Shown: positions 32,784-40,849 of the stretch, piece by piece
Numbering within the stretch: position 1 is the stretch's first letter
How the letters are laid out: the number at the start of each line of letters is the position of its first letter
From: Methylotenera oryzisoli_B
Lineage (GTDB): Bacteria > Pseudomonadota > Gammaproteobacteria > Burkholderiales > Methylophilaceae
Length of the DNA: 64,000 nucleotides
Direction of reading: 5' to 3'
Assembly: GCA_965613685.1 (NCBI GenBank)
Contig: OZ277031.1
Coordinates: 806,001-870,000 of the forward strand
Translations under genes and position numbers: made by a program
The notes under the pieces: model-generated
Seen by the model: the letters and a program-made list of their open reading frames with translations, nothing else
Database searches by the model: none
Told to the model about the DNA's origin: nothing

Positions 32784-33745
32784 GACCAATACGCCTGCAG
32801 CGCACGAGGTCGGCGCCAAAATTTATACACATCACGCGGCCTGATGCTGAGTTGTATCAAGCGCTCATAAAACCCTAAATTTAAGGTCAGTTGGTTGATT
32901 TTAGCCTGCTTTAAAGCCTGCCATAGTGGCGTCAGCCATAGCGCGTCCAATGCCTCTGTACAGGGCAAATGCAAACGCATAGTCGAGGCCGATTGTTGCA
33001 AAACATGCGCCAAGCCATCTGGCAGCGGTGCATAAGGCAGCGCGCCTATTTTAGCCATGCCCTCGTAGAGTTTACTGCTAGCCATCAAGCTAGCTTGATG
33101 GGCTAATAGCGATGGTTTAGTCGGCAAAGCGCCCCCTGCAGAAAACCACAAGCTGTTTAAAGGCAACTGGCCCGCGGCTTCACGCGCTAAATTAATCGGG
33201 TGTTCGTGCAAGAGCATTTGCACTTCATTGAGCAAAGCCAGCCAATATGAGGATTCGTTTCCTTGCGGCAAAAAATCGTGGCTATTTTTATCCAAAGCCA
33301 CGCTGGGCAAGGTGGTTTGAATTTGTGGCGTACCGTTTAATAACAAGTAGCATGCGCCGGATGCACCCAGCATAAATTGCAGGCCGTCCCGACTAAAGTG
33401 TTGATTTAGGCTGGCGACCAGCGCCTGGGCTTCGACCTGGCTTAGCGGCAAAGGAAACGATTCGTGCAAACTAAAACAATCGCGCTGCAAAACCAAGTGC
33501 ACGGGATCGGCTCTCAAGCAATAGTGGCCATCCACGCTTACGCCGTCGGCATGGGCCGCTATGGCAGCCAAGGGGTAATCCGGACTCGCCGTCAGGCCAA
33601 ACTCCTCGGCTATCAAGGCCTCAAGCGGCATCGCATGCTGCTGCACCTGACCTTTTGCCAGCAATTGCAACAAGGTCGGGCTGCCTAGACCATGCAGCCA
33701 ACTGGCATTTAAATCGCAATCTACGGTAATGTTCACGCCATGCAC
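32780..33745 (-). CDS. RpfE-type regulatory protein (phosphoglycerate-mutase-like family)
   Basis: A 321-residue protein of the group often annotated as RpfE-type regulatory protein, related to part of the cofactor-independent phosphoglycerate mutase superfamily. It ends in a conserved YERLIQLSIRPRDVYKFWRR tail. No catalytic metal ligands can be assigned with confidence. In Xanthomonas rpfE also lies directly before recJ, and here the two overlap by 4 nt (ATGA), so translational coupling is strong. The biochemical function is unknown. The call rests on gene order and overall resemblance. Confidence 0.7.
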   Translation of the reverse strand: MHGVNITVDCDLNASWLHGLGSPTLLQLLAKGQVQQHAMPLEALIAEEFGLTASPDYPLAAIAAHADGVSVDGHYCLRADPVHLVLQRDCFSLHESFPLPLSQVEAQALVASLNQHFSRDGLQFMLGASGACYLLLNGTPQIQTTLPSVALDKNSHDFLPQGNESSYWLALLNEVQMLLHEHPINLAREAAGQLPLNSLWFSAGGALPTKPSLLAHQASLMASSKLYEGMAKIGALPYAPLPDGLAHVLQQSASTMRLHLPCTEALDALWLTPLWQALKQAKINQLTLNLGFYERLIQLSIRPRDVYKFWRRPRALQAYWS

Positions 33746-33840
33746 TTAATAAAAATAATTAGCCTAGATTTTACTTGCTAGTGCTAGGCTTCGGGGATAT
33801 AAAAATAGCCTGAGTGATTTTTAACTCTAAGCAATGGTTA

Positions 33841-33855
33841 GGCATGCAGCATGCC
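33841..33855. repeat. Short perfect inverted repeat GGCATGC-A-GCATGCC
   Basis: Seven-bp arms around a single base, upstream of the divergent pseudogene at 33880. The arms match those of the hairpin at 30161-30183. It is too tight for an RNA hairpin with the full stem, so it may be a protein site or a remnant of a dispersed element. Confidence 0.45.
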
Positions 33856-33879
33856 TCAATTCAATAACACGGATAAAAT

Positions 33880-34038
33880 ATGGATACCTTAAGTCATGCC
33901 TTATGGGGCTACGGATTATTTGGCTACCGCAAGCACGCCCGCTTAGCCTTGCTATTTGGCGCATTACCAGACCTATGCTCGTTCGGGGCGTATCTAGTAA
34001 GCAGATTAATCGATGGCAGCTTTCAAGCTGGCCACTAA
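33880..34038 (+). pseudogene. Truncated membrane-bound metal-dependent hydrolase (DUF457/YdjM-like), N-terminal fragment
   Basis: An ATG preceded by TAAAAT opens MDTLSHALWGYGLFGYRKHA, continuing with LALLFGALPDLCSFGAYLVS. This matches the first 40-45 residues of DUF457-type proteins, which carry the histidine and aspartate of the metal site and then several membrane helices. The frame stops after 52 codons, so most of the protein is missing. The last 33 nt overlap the end of a second, oppositely oriented gene remnant. A deletion that fused the two gene ends explains both truncations. Confidence 0.7.
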
Positions 34039-34317
34039 ACTGCTGCCTGCCGTATTTTGGTTGCAAGCGCATTCGTTTTCAAGTGAGCGGGTGACTTGGG
34101 TGACATGCACGCCAGGGGCATTGAGCAAATAATCAATGTGCCACTTAAGCTTTTATCCCGGCTTAAATGGCGGGCAATACGCGCCTCTAGATTGGCTTTG
34201 GCGCTGACGGAATAAACGTAATTTCCAGCCGGTAAATCGAATTCCCCCAACTTACCTACAGTTAATGTTAAAAATTCAGTTACTTCAATAAATAATTGAT
34301 AGGTAAAACTTTTTCAT
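34006..34317 (-). pseudogene. Frameshifted DUF123/GIY-YIG-like gene remnant
   Basis: Read on the minus strand with two frame corrections this gives TYQLFIEVTEFLTLTVGKLG, then EFDLPAGNYVYS, LEARIARHLSRDKSL, KWHIDYLLNAPGVHV and SLENECACNQNTAG. That is the order of blocks in DUF123 proteins of the GIY-YIG nuclease group. One frameshift is in the A-run after the first ATG (34317), another near 34147 just before KWHIDYLL. The usual carboxy end (a GFGASDCRC-like segment) is lost and replaced by a short tail reading into the neighbouring pseudogene. It is non-functional as seen. Confidence 0.7.
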
Positions 34318-34350
34318 TTAAATTTGGCTAAAAACCAGCCGAATTAGGGC

Positions 34351-36117
34351 TTATTTTTGCCATGCATCACGCAAAGTGACGGTGCGGTTAAACACCGTCT
34401 TGCCTGCCAAGCTGTCTTTTTTATCGGCCACAAAATAACCGTGACGCTCAAATTGGAAACGCGACTCGGCCTGCACTTCTTTCAAGCTGGGTTCTAACTG
34501 TGCACGTATAACGCTCACCGAATCGGCGTTAATGTCATCTAAAAAGTCTTTGTCACCCTCACCCGGATGCGCTTCCTTAAACAGCCTATCGTACAAACGC
34601 ACTTCGCATTCGTAGGCATGCGCCACCGACACCCAATGGATGTTGCCTTTCACCTTAATGCTGTCGGCGCCTGGCGTGCCTGATTTGGTATCGGGTAAAT
34701 ACTCGCAATGCACCACAGTCACTTTGCCAGTAGCGTCTTTCTCAAAACCAGTGCATTTCACCACGTATCCGTAGCGCAAGCGCACCATGCCATCGGGCAT
34801 CAACCTAAAAAAGCCTTTGCTGGGCTCTTCCATGAAATCCTCACGCTCTATCCATAGCTCGCGGCTTAATGGCACCACGCGCTTAGCCAACTCAGGCTTA
34901 AGCGGATGATTAGGCGCAAAGCAATCCTCAACCTGATCAACCGGGTAATTATCAATTACCAGCCTGATGGGGTCTAACACCGCTATGCGGCGCTCGGCTG
35001 ACTCATTGAGCACTTCGCGCATGCAATCCTCTAAGGTGCTGTAATCTATCCAGGAATCGGCTTTGGACACCCCTATGCGATCGGTGAACAATTTGAAGCC
35101 TTCTGCCGTGTAGCCACGGCGACGCGCGCCGGCCAAGGTGGGCAGGCGTGGGTCATCCCAGCCAGCCACGTGCTTCTCTTCCACCAGCTGGATCAATTTA
35201 CGTTTTGATAACACCACGTAAGTCAGATTTAAGCGGGCAAATTCGTATTGCTTAGGCAAGGGCTGAGCCAGCAAACCGGCTTCCGCTAGACGGCCTAATA
35301 GCCAATCGTAAAAAGGACGCTGATCTTCAAATTCCAAGGTGCAAATGGAATGGGTAATTTGCTCCAAGGCATCCTCAATCGGATGGGCAAAGGTATACAT
35401 GGGGTAAATACACCACTTGTCGCCGGTATTGTGATGGTGCGCACGGCGCACGCGGTAAATGGCCGGGTCACGCAAATTGATGTTGGCTGAAGCCATGTCT
35501 ATCTTGGCCCGTAACACCAAGCTGCCGTCGGCGTGTTGGCCGTCGCGCATGGCGCGGAATAAGGCTAAATTTTCAGCCACGCTGCGATCACGCCACGGTG
35601 AATTCTTACCGGCTTCGGTCAAGCTACCCCGATTAAGGCGCATTTCATCTGCTGTTTGGCTGTCCACGTAAGCATGGCCGTGTTCGATTAAACACTCGGC
35701 CGAACGGTACATGAAGTCGAAATAATTGCTGGCAAAATACAAATTTTGTTCGCGGCCATTATGCCAATCAAAACCCAACCACTTCACCGCATCGGTGATG
35801 CTGTCGACGTATTCTTGGCTTTCTTTTTCTGGGTTGGTGTCATCAAAACGCAAATGGCAAACGCCAGCGTAATCGCGTGCTAAACCAAAATTTAAAAAGA
35901 TGGATTTGGCATGGCCTATGTGCAAATAGCCGTTGGGTTCGGGCGGAAAACGCGTGCGGATTTTTGCTTGATCCACTTGGCCTGCTGACTGATGAGCCGC
36001 GTCCCCAGGGCTGCCTGCCCATTTTCGGGTGTGATACACGCCTTGCTCTATGTCTTTTTCAACGATGGCGCGGATAAAATTCGAGCCTAATGGAATGGGT
36101 GCTTTTTCTGATGCCAT
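34351..36117 (-). CDS. glnS: Glutaminyl-tRNA synthetase
   Basis: Charges tRNA-Gln directly. The 588 residues include the class I HIGH motif in PPEPNGYLHIGHAKS, LRFDDTNPEKE, the KMSKS equivalent in VLSKRKLIQLVEE, and the two carboxy-terminal beta-barrel anticodon-binding domains (from about 365). Betaproteobacteria use this direct route. The gene is monocistronic, next to a gene-remnant region on one side and divergent from birA on the other. Confidence 0.98.
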   Translation of the reverse strand: MASEKAPIPLGSNFIRAIVEKDIEQGVYHTRKWAGSPGDAAHQSAGQVDQAKIRTRFPPEPNGYLHIGHAKSIFLNFGLARDYAGVCHLRFDDTNPEKESQEYVDSITDAVKWLGFDWHNGREQNLYFASNYFDFMYRSAECLIEHGHAYVDSQTADEMRLNRGSLTEAGKNSPWRDRSVAENLALFRAMRDGQHADGSLVLRAKIDMASANINLRDPAIYRVRRAHHHNTGDKWCIYPMYTFAHPIEDALEQITHSICTLEFEDQRPFYDWLLGRLAEAGLLAQPLPKQYEFARLNLTYVVLSKRKLIQLVEEKHVAGWDDPRLPTLAGARRRGYTAEGFKLFTDRIGVSKADSWIDYSTLEDCMREVLNESAERRIAVLDPIRLVIDNYPVDQVEDCFAPNHPLKPELAKRVVPLSRELWIEREDFMEEPSKGFFRLMPDGMVRLRYGYVVKCTGFEKDATGKVTVVHCEYLPDTKSGTPGADSIKVKGNIHWVSVAHAYECEVRLYDRLFKEAHPGEGDKDFLDDINADSVSVIRAQLEPSLKEVQAESRFQFERHGYFVADKKDSLAGKTVFNRTVTLRDAWQK

Positions 36118-36190
36118 GGTGGACTTAATTAAAAAATAATGTCGCTTATTTTACACCATAGTCGGCAAATATCTGGCCTCTAGGCCAATT

Positions 36191-36221
36191 AGCCGCAGGC
36201 CATGCCATGGCTGTTGCGGCT
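36191..36221 (+). promoter_or_regulatory. Inverted repeat upstream of birA
   Basis: AGCCGCA and TGCGGCT enclose a second repeat, GCCAT-GCC-ATGGC. It lies just before a GTGATAAACT -10-like region at 36222-36231 and about 20 nt ahead of birA. It could be an operator or the -35 side of the birA promoter. No match to the E. coli biotin operator is obvious. Confidence 0.35.
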
Positions 36222-36241
36222 GTGATAAACTGCGTTTGCCT

Positions 36242-37234
36242 ATGAACGCCCTAACCTTTCCAATTTTACGTTTGCTCGCCGATGGTAAATTCCATTCTGG
36301 TGAGGCCATTGCCAAGCAATGTAAAGTCTCGCGCGCCACGGTCTGGAATGCCTTGCAGGAGGCAGAAAAATTAGGGGTGGAATTGTATTCGGTGCGTGGC
36401 CGCGGCTATAAATTGCCGCAAGCGCTGACCTTATTAGACGAACAAGCCATCGCACAGGCCATAGGCGAGCAACGCGCTTGGTTTAAATTAGAAGTGCACG
36501 ACCACCTAGCCTCCACCAACAGCTACATGATGAAAAAGCTCAACGAAGGCCTAGCGCATGCCACTTGCGTAGCCGCCAATTTGCAAAGCAACGGCCGCGG
36601 CAGACGCGGGCGTAATTGGCAGGCCGGCTTAGGTGCTAGCCTGACTTTTTCTTTGCTATGGCGGTTTCAGTGCGGGGCATCGGCGCTGTCCGGCTTAAGC
36701 TTAGCTGTAGGCGTGGCTTTAATACGTGCCCTACACAGCCTAGGCATCAGCCGCGCTCAACTTAAATGGCCAAACGACGTATTAATTCTTAACTCACAGC
36801 AAGCGCCAGAGAAATTAGCCGGCATACTGATAGAACTGCAAGGCGACATGGAAGGCCCCAGCGCAGCCGTGATAGGCATAGGCATAAACTTGAATTTGCC
36901 ATCCAAACTAAAACAGCAGATAGACCAGGCGGTGACCGATATCGCCAGCGTTGCCCCACAAAACATAGACCCCAACCTTTTACTTGGCACCCTACTCAAA
37001 CACCTAGCGCAAGTATTAAACCAATTTGAACAGCAAGGCTTTACCAGTTTGCGTGATGAATGGACGGGCCACCATGCATTTCATCAGCAAGCCGTGCGCA
37101 TGCTGCATCCAGATGGCAGAGAGACGGTGGGCACGGTCGTGGGCGTGGCCGATGACGGTATTTTGTTAGTGAACAGCGCCTTGGGTGAACAACGCTTCTC
37201 GTCGGGTGAAATCAGCCTTCGTAAAGCTGATTAA
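36242..37234 (+). CDS. birA: Biotin-[acetyl-CoA-carboxylase] ligase, with repressor-type HTH
   Basis: Attaches biotin to the carboxyl carrier protein. The 330 residues begin with a winged helix-turn-helix (SGEAIAKQCKVSRATVWNAL), so it may also repress biotin genes, followed by the ligase domain with SNGRGRRGRNW, KWPNDVLI and GIGINLNLP, and a small SH3-like carboxy-terminal domain. The start is ATG 36242. Downstream is coaX, 127 nt away, a frequent pair because both concern cofactors. Confidence 0.97.
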   Translation: MNALTFPILRLLADGKFHSGEAIAKQCKVSRATVWNALQEAEKLGVELYSVRGRGYKLPQALTLLDEQAIAQAIGEQRAWFKLEVHDHLASTNSYMMKKLNEGLAHATCVAANLQSNGRGRRGRNWQAGLGASLTFSLLWRFQCGASALSGLSLAVGVALIRALHSLGISRAQLKWPNDVLILNSQQAPEKLAGILIELQGDMEGPSAAVIGIGINLNLPSKLKQQIDQAVTDIASVAPQNIDPNLLLGTLLKHLAQVLNQFEQQGFTSLRDEWTGHHAFHQQAVRMLHPDGRETVGTVVGVADDGILLVNSALGEQRFSSGEISLRKAD

Positions 37235-37361
37235 CAAACCATGGTGCTAGAATTGGAGTTTTTTTACCATCCATTAAGATTAAATTGCATCAGATTTTAT
37301 AGGCTTTGTGCACACTTAAAAATACGGCATTTTTCCCAAGCCAGTAGGGATTGGACTTAAC

Positions 37362-38129
37362 ATGCTTTTATGCATAGACAGCGGTAACAGCAAAACCAAA
37401 TGGGCAGTGTTTAATGGCGCAGGGGAAATCGTCGATTTCGGCAGCGGCTTAAACAGCGAATTGGGCGACCTAGCCTTCCCATCAGCATCCGAATACCAAC
37501 GCATTATCGTTTCTAATGTAGCCGGCGCTTTGCATCAAGCCGCATTAATCAAATGCTTGGCCAGCAGCCAAGCACCCATGCACACAGTGCAATCGCCAGC
37601 CGTCATGGCCGGCTTACGCAACCACTACCAAGTAGCGCAGGCATTAGGCAGCGACCGTTTCGCTGCCATGATGGCCGCTTATTGCATGCAAAAACCCTCT
37701 TGCGTGGTGGTGTGCGCAGGCACGGCCGTTACCATAGACGCCCTCTGCATCCATGGCGCGCAAGCTGATTTTCTGGGGGGCTGGATACTGCCAGGCTTGC
37801 ATTTGATGCAACAGAGTTTGACGCAGGCCACTGCGCAATTACCAGAAACAAGCTTTAGCAGCAAACTCGCCGAACAAACAAAATTTGCCCGCAACACAGA
37901 GGATGCCATGCAATTCGGCGCATTAAACGCCGTCGTAGGTGCCATTAAGGAAATGTCGGCTGCGCTAGCGGCACACGACAACAAACCACCCCACATCGTC
38001 ATCAGTGGCGGCGACGCGGCATTAATAAAAACAAGTCTAGCGATGACAATGCCTTGCACTATCGTGGATAATTTAGTTTTACATGGCCTGTATTTCATAG
38101 ACCGCAACTTGCAAAGTGAACCGCAATGA
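37362..38129 (+). CDS. coaX: Type III pantothenate kinase
   Basis: First step of coenzyme A synthesis. At 255 residues it has the ASKHA-fold phosphate motif (LCIDSGNSKTKWAVF), LGSDRFAAMMAAY, CAGTAVTIDAL, GGWILPGL and HIVISGGDAAL. Type III enzymes are not feedback-inhibited by CoA and are usual in betaproteobacteria. Its stop overlaps the next start in an ATGA junction. Confidence 0.96.
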   Translation: MLLCIDSGNSKTKWAVFNGAGEIVDFGSGLNSELGDLAFPSASEYQRIIVSNVAGALHQAALIKCLASSQAPMHTVQSPAVMAGLRNHYQVAQALGSDRFAAMMAAYCMQKPSCVVVCAGTAVTIDALCIHGAQADFLGGWILPGLHLMQQSLTQATAQLPETSFSSKLAEQTKFARNTEDAMQFGALNAVVGAIKEMSAALAAHDNKPPHIVISGGDAALIKTSLAMTMPCTIVDNLVLHGLYFIDRNLQSEPQ

Positions 38130-38356
38130 AAAAATGGATAGCTCTATTATTAACTCTCAACTTGGCCATATGGGCTTATTTTAATCTAGCCCAATTCATC
38201 ACTAAACCCAATGAATCAGCAAGCGGATCAGCATCCGCGAGCACAAACGGCATAAAAATACTCAGCCCAGCCGACATCGCTTTGTTGCCAGCAAAGCCAG
38301 TCGAATTAAGCCCGGCCATAACGCCCAGCACGCCAGATGCAAAGCAAATGCAATAG
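38126..38356 (+). CDS. Small single-pass membrane protein, possibly a shortened SPOR-type protein
   Basis: A 76-residue protein with an amino-terminal membrane helix (KKWIALLLTLNLAIWAYFNL) and a serine/alanine- then proline-rich periplasmic tail. Many betaproteobacteria have a longer SPOR-domain protein at this place after coaX, with a similar IxILSPxDxAxLPAKP segment. Here the protein ends straight after KILSPADIALLPAKPVE and no SPOR domain follows in any frame before surE. Translationally coupled to coaX. Function unknown. Confidence 0.7.
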   Translation: MKKWIALLLTLNLAIWAYFNLAQFITKPNESASGSASASTNGIKILSPADIALLPAKPVELSPAITPSTPDAKQMQ

Positions 38357-38411
38357 CCAATAACTTTTAGGTTTTTTAAACCTGCACACAACTAAACCGG
38401 CCGTCTTCTAC

Positions 38412-38417
38412 TATAAT
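38412..38417 (+). promoter_or_regulatory. -10 box of surE, leaderless arrangement
   Basis: A perfect TATAAT ends 6 nt before the surE ATG (38424). Transcription should start at or within a base of the start codon. No ribosome binding site is visible. Confidence 0.6.
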
Positions 38418-38423
38418 TTGCCT

Positions 38424-39179
38424 ATGAAAATTTTACTCTCAAACGACGACGGCTATTTTGCTCCTGGCTTAAGCGTGTTGGCTGCTCACATCGCACAATT
38501 GGCCGAAATTACCGTGGTCGCACCAGAGCGCAACAGAAGTGGCGCGAGCAACTCTTTAACCTTGGACAGGCCATTGAGCGTTAAAAAAGCCGCTAACGGT
38601 TTTTTTTATGTCAATGGCACGCCGACCGACTGCGTGCACATAGCCTTAACTGGCCTCATGTATGAGATGCCAGACATGGTCATCAGCGGCATTAATGACG
38701 GTGCCAACATGGGCGACGACACCATCTACTCCGGCACGGTTGCTGCTGCCATGGAAGGCTATTTATTAGGCATACCGTCTATCGCCCTATCCATGTCACA
38801 GCATAACGCTACGCATTTTGAGACAGCGGCCAAAGTAGCGGTGGAGTTAATTCAGCACTACCAAAAACACGGCTTTTCTTCCCCCACCCTACTTAACGTT
38901 AATGTGCCAGACATCCCCTACCACGAACTGCAAGGTCGTGTGGTCACGCGTCTAGGTAAACGCCACAAAGCCGAGCCGGTTGTGCAGCTTAAAACCCCTC
39001 GTAACGAAACGGTTTATTGGGTTGGTGCGGCTGGTGCACCTAATGATGGCGGCCCAGGTACGGATTTTTATGCGGTGGCCAACAAGCAGGTATCGATCTC
39101 GCCTATACAGGTCGACCTCACCAACCACCAACAATTAACTGAAATTAATGATTGGCTAAACGTTAGCCATGATGCATAA
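38424..39179 (+). CDS. surE: 5'/3'-nucleotidase SurE
   Basis: Survival protein that dephosphorylates nucleoside monophosphates. The 251 residues start MKILLSNDDGYFAPGLSVLA with the two metal-binding aspartates, followed by VAPERNRSGASNSLTL, NGTPTDCVHIAL and SGINDGANMGDDTIYSGTV. ATG 38424 gives the exact family start; an upstream in-frame codon would run through the -10 box. First gene of surE-pcm-nlpD. Confidence 0.97.
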   Translation: MKILLSNDDGYFAPGLSVLAAHIAQLAEITVVAPERNRSGASNSLTLDRPLSVKKAANGFFYVNGTPTDCVHIALTGLMYEMPDMVISGINDGANMGDDTIYSGTVAAAMEGYLLGIPSIALSMSQHNATHFETAAKVAVELIQHYQKHGFSSPTLLNVNVPDIPYHELQGRVVTRLGKRHKAEPVVQLKTPRNETVYWVGAAGAPNDGGPGTDFYAVANKQVSISPIQVDLTNHQQLTEINDWLNVSHDA

Positions 39180-39194
39180 AGCGAGCACAAGCAC

Positions 39195-39866
39195 GTGGCC
39201 ATTTTAAGAAGCGCAACCCAAACCGGCATAGGCATGACATCGCAGCGCACGCGCGATCGCATGCTGGTGCGCTTGCGCGAACAAGGCGTGCTCGATGAAG
39301 TGGTGTTATCGGCTATTGCCGCTATTCCCCGCCATATATTTGTCGACGAAGCCTTGTCCATACGCGCTTACGAAGACGTGTCTTTACCCATAGGTTACGG
39401 GCAAACCATCTCGCAACCTTACATCGTTGGCCGCATGTCGGAAATCCTACGCAACGGTTCAAATTTGAAAAAAGTCTTAGAAATAGGCACCGGTTGCGGT
39501 TACCAAACTGCGGTTTTATCCAAGTTAGCCAAAGAAGTGTATTCGGTAGAACGCATACGGCCACTGGTCATGAAAGCCCGCGAGCATTTGCGCGACCTTA
39601 AATGCACCAATGTAAAATTAGGCCATGCCGATGGCAACATGGGACTGGCAGAACTGGCGCCCTTTGATGGCATTATCGTGACAGCTGCCGCTAGCCACAT
39701 TCCTCAAGACTTGCTGGATCAACTCGCGGTCGGTGGACGCTTAGTCATCCCAGTAGGCACGGAGGAGCAAATTCTGCATTTGGTGGAACGACTAAGCGAA
39801 GATGACTACCGCACCAGCAAATTGGAAGCGGTAAAATTCGTCCCTTTACTTGGCGGCACTCAATAA
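39195..39866 (+). CDS. pcm: Protein-L-isoaspartate O-methyltransferase
   Basis: Repairs isoaspartyl residues in aged proteins with SAM. The 223 residues contain GIGMTSQRTRDRMLVRLREQ, the catalytic YGQTISQPYIVGRM, and SAM motif I VLEIGTGCGYQTAVL. The start is GTG 39195, or ATG 39234 if the short form is used; the RSATQTGIGMTSQ run is conserved in relatives, so I keep the long form. Lies between surE and nlpD with a 2-nt gap to nlpD. Confidence 0.95.
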   Translation: MAILRSATQTGIGMTSQRTRDRMLVRLREQGVLDEVVLSAIAAIPRHIFVDEALSIRAYEDVSLPIGYGQTISQPYIVGRMSEILRNGSNLKKVLEIGTGCGYQTAVLSKLAKEVYSVERIRPLVMKAREHLRDLKCTNVKLGHADGNMGLAELAPFDGIIVTAAASHIPQDLLDQLAVGGRLVIPVGTEEQILHLVERLSEDDYRTSKLEAVKFVPLLGGTQ

Positions 39867-39868
39867 CG

Positions 39869-40780
39869 ATGCGCCATACCCTAGCATTACTTAGCTTAGG
39901 CTTCATACTCAATCTAGCGGCTTGCAGCACCAGCCCACCTGCCCCTGTCATAGACCGCTTGCCTGCCAATGCCGGCAAGAACGAGCCCAGCAACATTAAA
40001 AAACAAAGCGTGATGGTGCGCCCGCTTTACAAAGCCGGCGATTGGCGCCCCGACACCTATACCGTTAAAAAAGGCGATAACCTTTACAGCATAGGCCTGG
40101 AGTTTGGCTATTATTACAAAGACATCGCCCAAGCTAATAACATCAGCGCGCCATACAACATCAAGGTCGGTCAGGTGCTGAAATTAAATGCAGGCAAAGA
40201 CAAGCCCTTGAGCACCGATAACAGCGCAGTGGAAATTAACCCCATTAAACCGGATGCCAGCCTCGTTAGCATTAACATCAGCGAGCCCAAAGGCGTGCGT
40301 GAGCCATACAGCGACGAAGCCTTAAACAAAGTCCAAACAAGCAAACCCAGCATAGCCAGTCAGCCTGTAGAGGTCAAAACCGACACCAAAGTCATGGCCG
40401 ACCCATCGGAAAACATGGAGTGGTCATGGCCGACCAAAGGCAAGGTGGTGGCTAATTTTAATGAATCCAGCAACAAAGGCGTGGACATAGCCGGTACGCT
40501 TGGTCAACCAGTGAATGCCGCAGCCCCGGGCCGCGTGATCTACAGTGGCTCGGATTTACGCGGCTACGGTAAATTAGTCATCATCAAACACAACCCCAAT
40601 TACCTGTCGGTTTATGCACACAACAATCAAATCTTAGTCAAAGAAGGTCAGCAAATCACTTTGGGGCAAAAAATTGCCGAGATGGGCAGTACCGACAGCA
40701 ATATAGTCAAATTGCACTTTGAAATCCGCCGCCAAGGAAAATCGGTTGACCCACTCAAGTATTTAGCCGCCTTGCAATAA
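39869..40780 (+). CDS. nlpD: Lipoprotein NlpD: LysM plus LytM/M23 domain
   Basis: Outer-membrane lipoprotein that activates septal amidases. The 303 residues have a lipoprotein signal (ALLSLGFILNLAACSTS), a LysM domain (YTVKKGDNLYSIGLEFGYYY), a linker, and a carboxy-terminal peptidase M23-like domain (WPTKGKVVANFNESSNKGVD, LHFEIRRQGKSVDPLKYL). As in other NlpD proteins, the metal ligands of true M23 peptidases are not all present, so it is a regulator, not an enzyme. In many proteobacteria rpoS follows, but here a terminator does. Confidence 0.95.
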   Translation: MRHTLALLSLGFILNLAACSTSPPAPVIDRLPANAGKNEPSNIKKQSVMVRPLYKAGDWRPDTYTVKKGDNLYSIGLEFGYYYKDIAQANNISAPYNIKVGQVLKLNAGKDKPLSTDNSAVEINPIKPDASLVSINISEPKGVREPYSDEALNKVQTSKPSIASQPVEVKTDTKVMADPSENMEWSWPTKGKVVANFNESSNKGVDIAGTLGQPVNAAAPGRVIYSGSDLRGYGKLVIIKHNPNYLSVYAHNNQILVKEGQQITLGQKIAEMGSTDSNIVKLHFEIRRQGKSVDPLKYLAALQ

Positions 40781-40796
40781 ACCCATAAAATAAACC

Positions 40797-40830
40797 AATA
40801 AAAAAGCGGCCATAAGCCGCTATTTTATTT
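40797..40830. terminator. Bidirectional terminator between nlpD and thioredoxin-like gene
   Basis: The core AGCGGC-CATAA-GCCGCT (40805-40821) is flanked by an A-rich arm and a T-rich arm that can extend the stem. It ends nlpD on the plus strand and the thioredoxin-like gene on the minus strand. Confidence 0.85.
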
Positions 40831-40849
40831 TATTAAAGCCATAAAAATC

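Noticed and set aside
37679..38107. 142-codon frame on the minus strand
   Set aside because: Antisense shadow of coaX.
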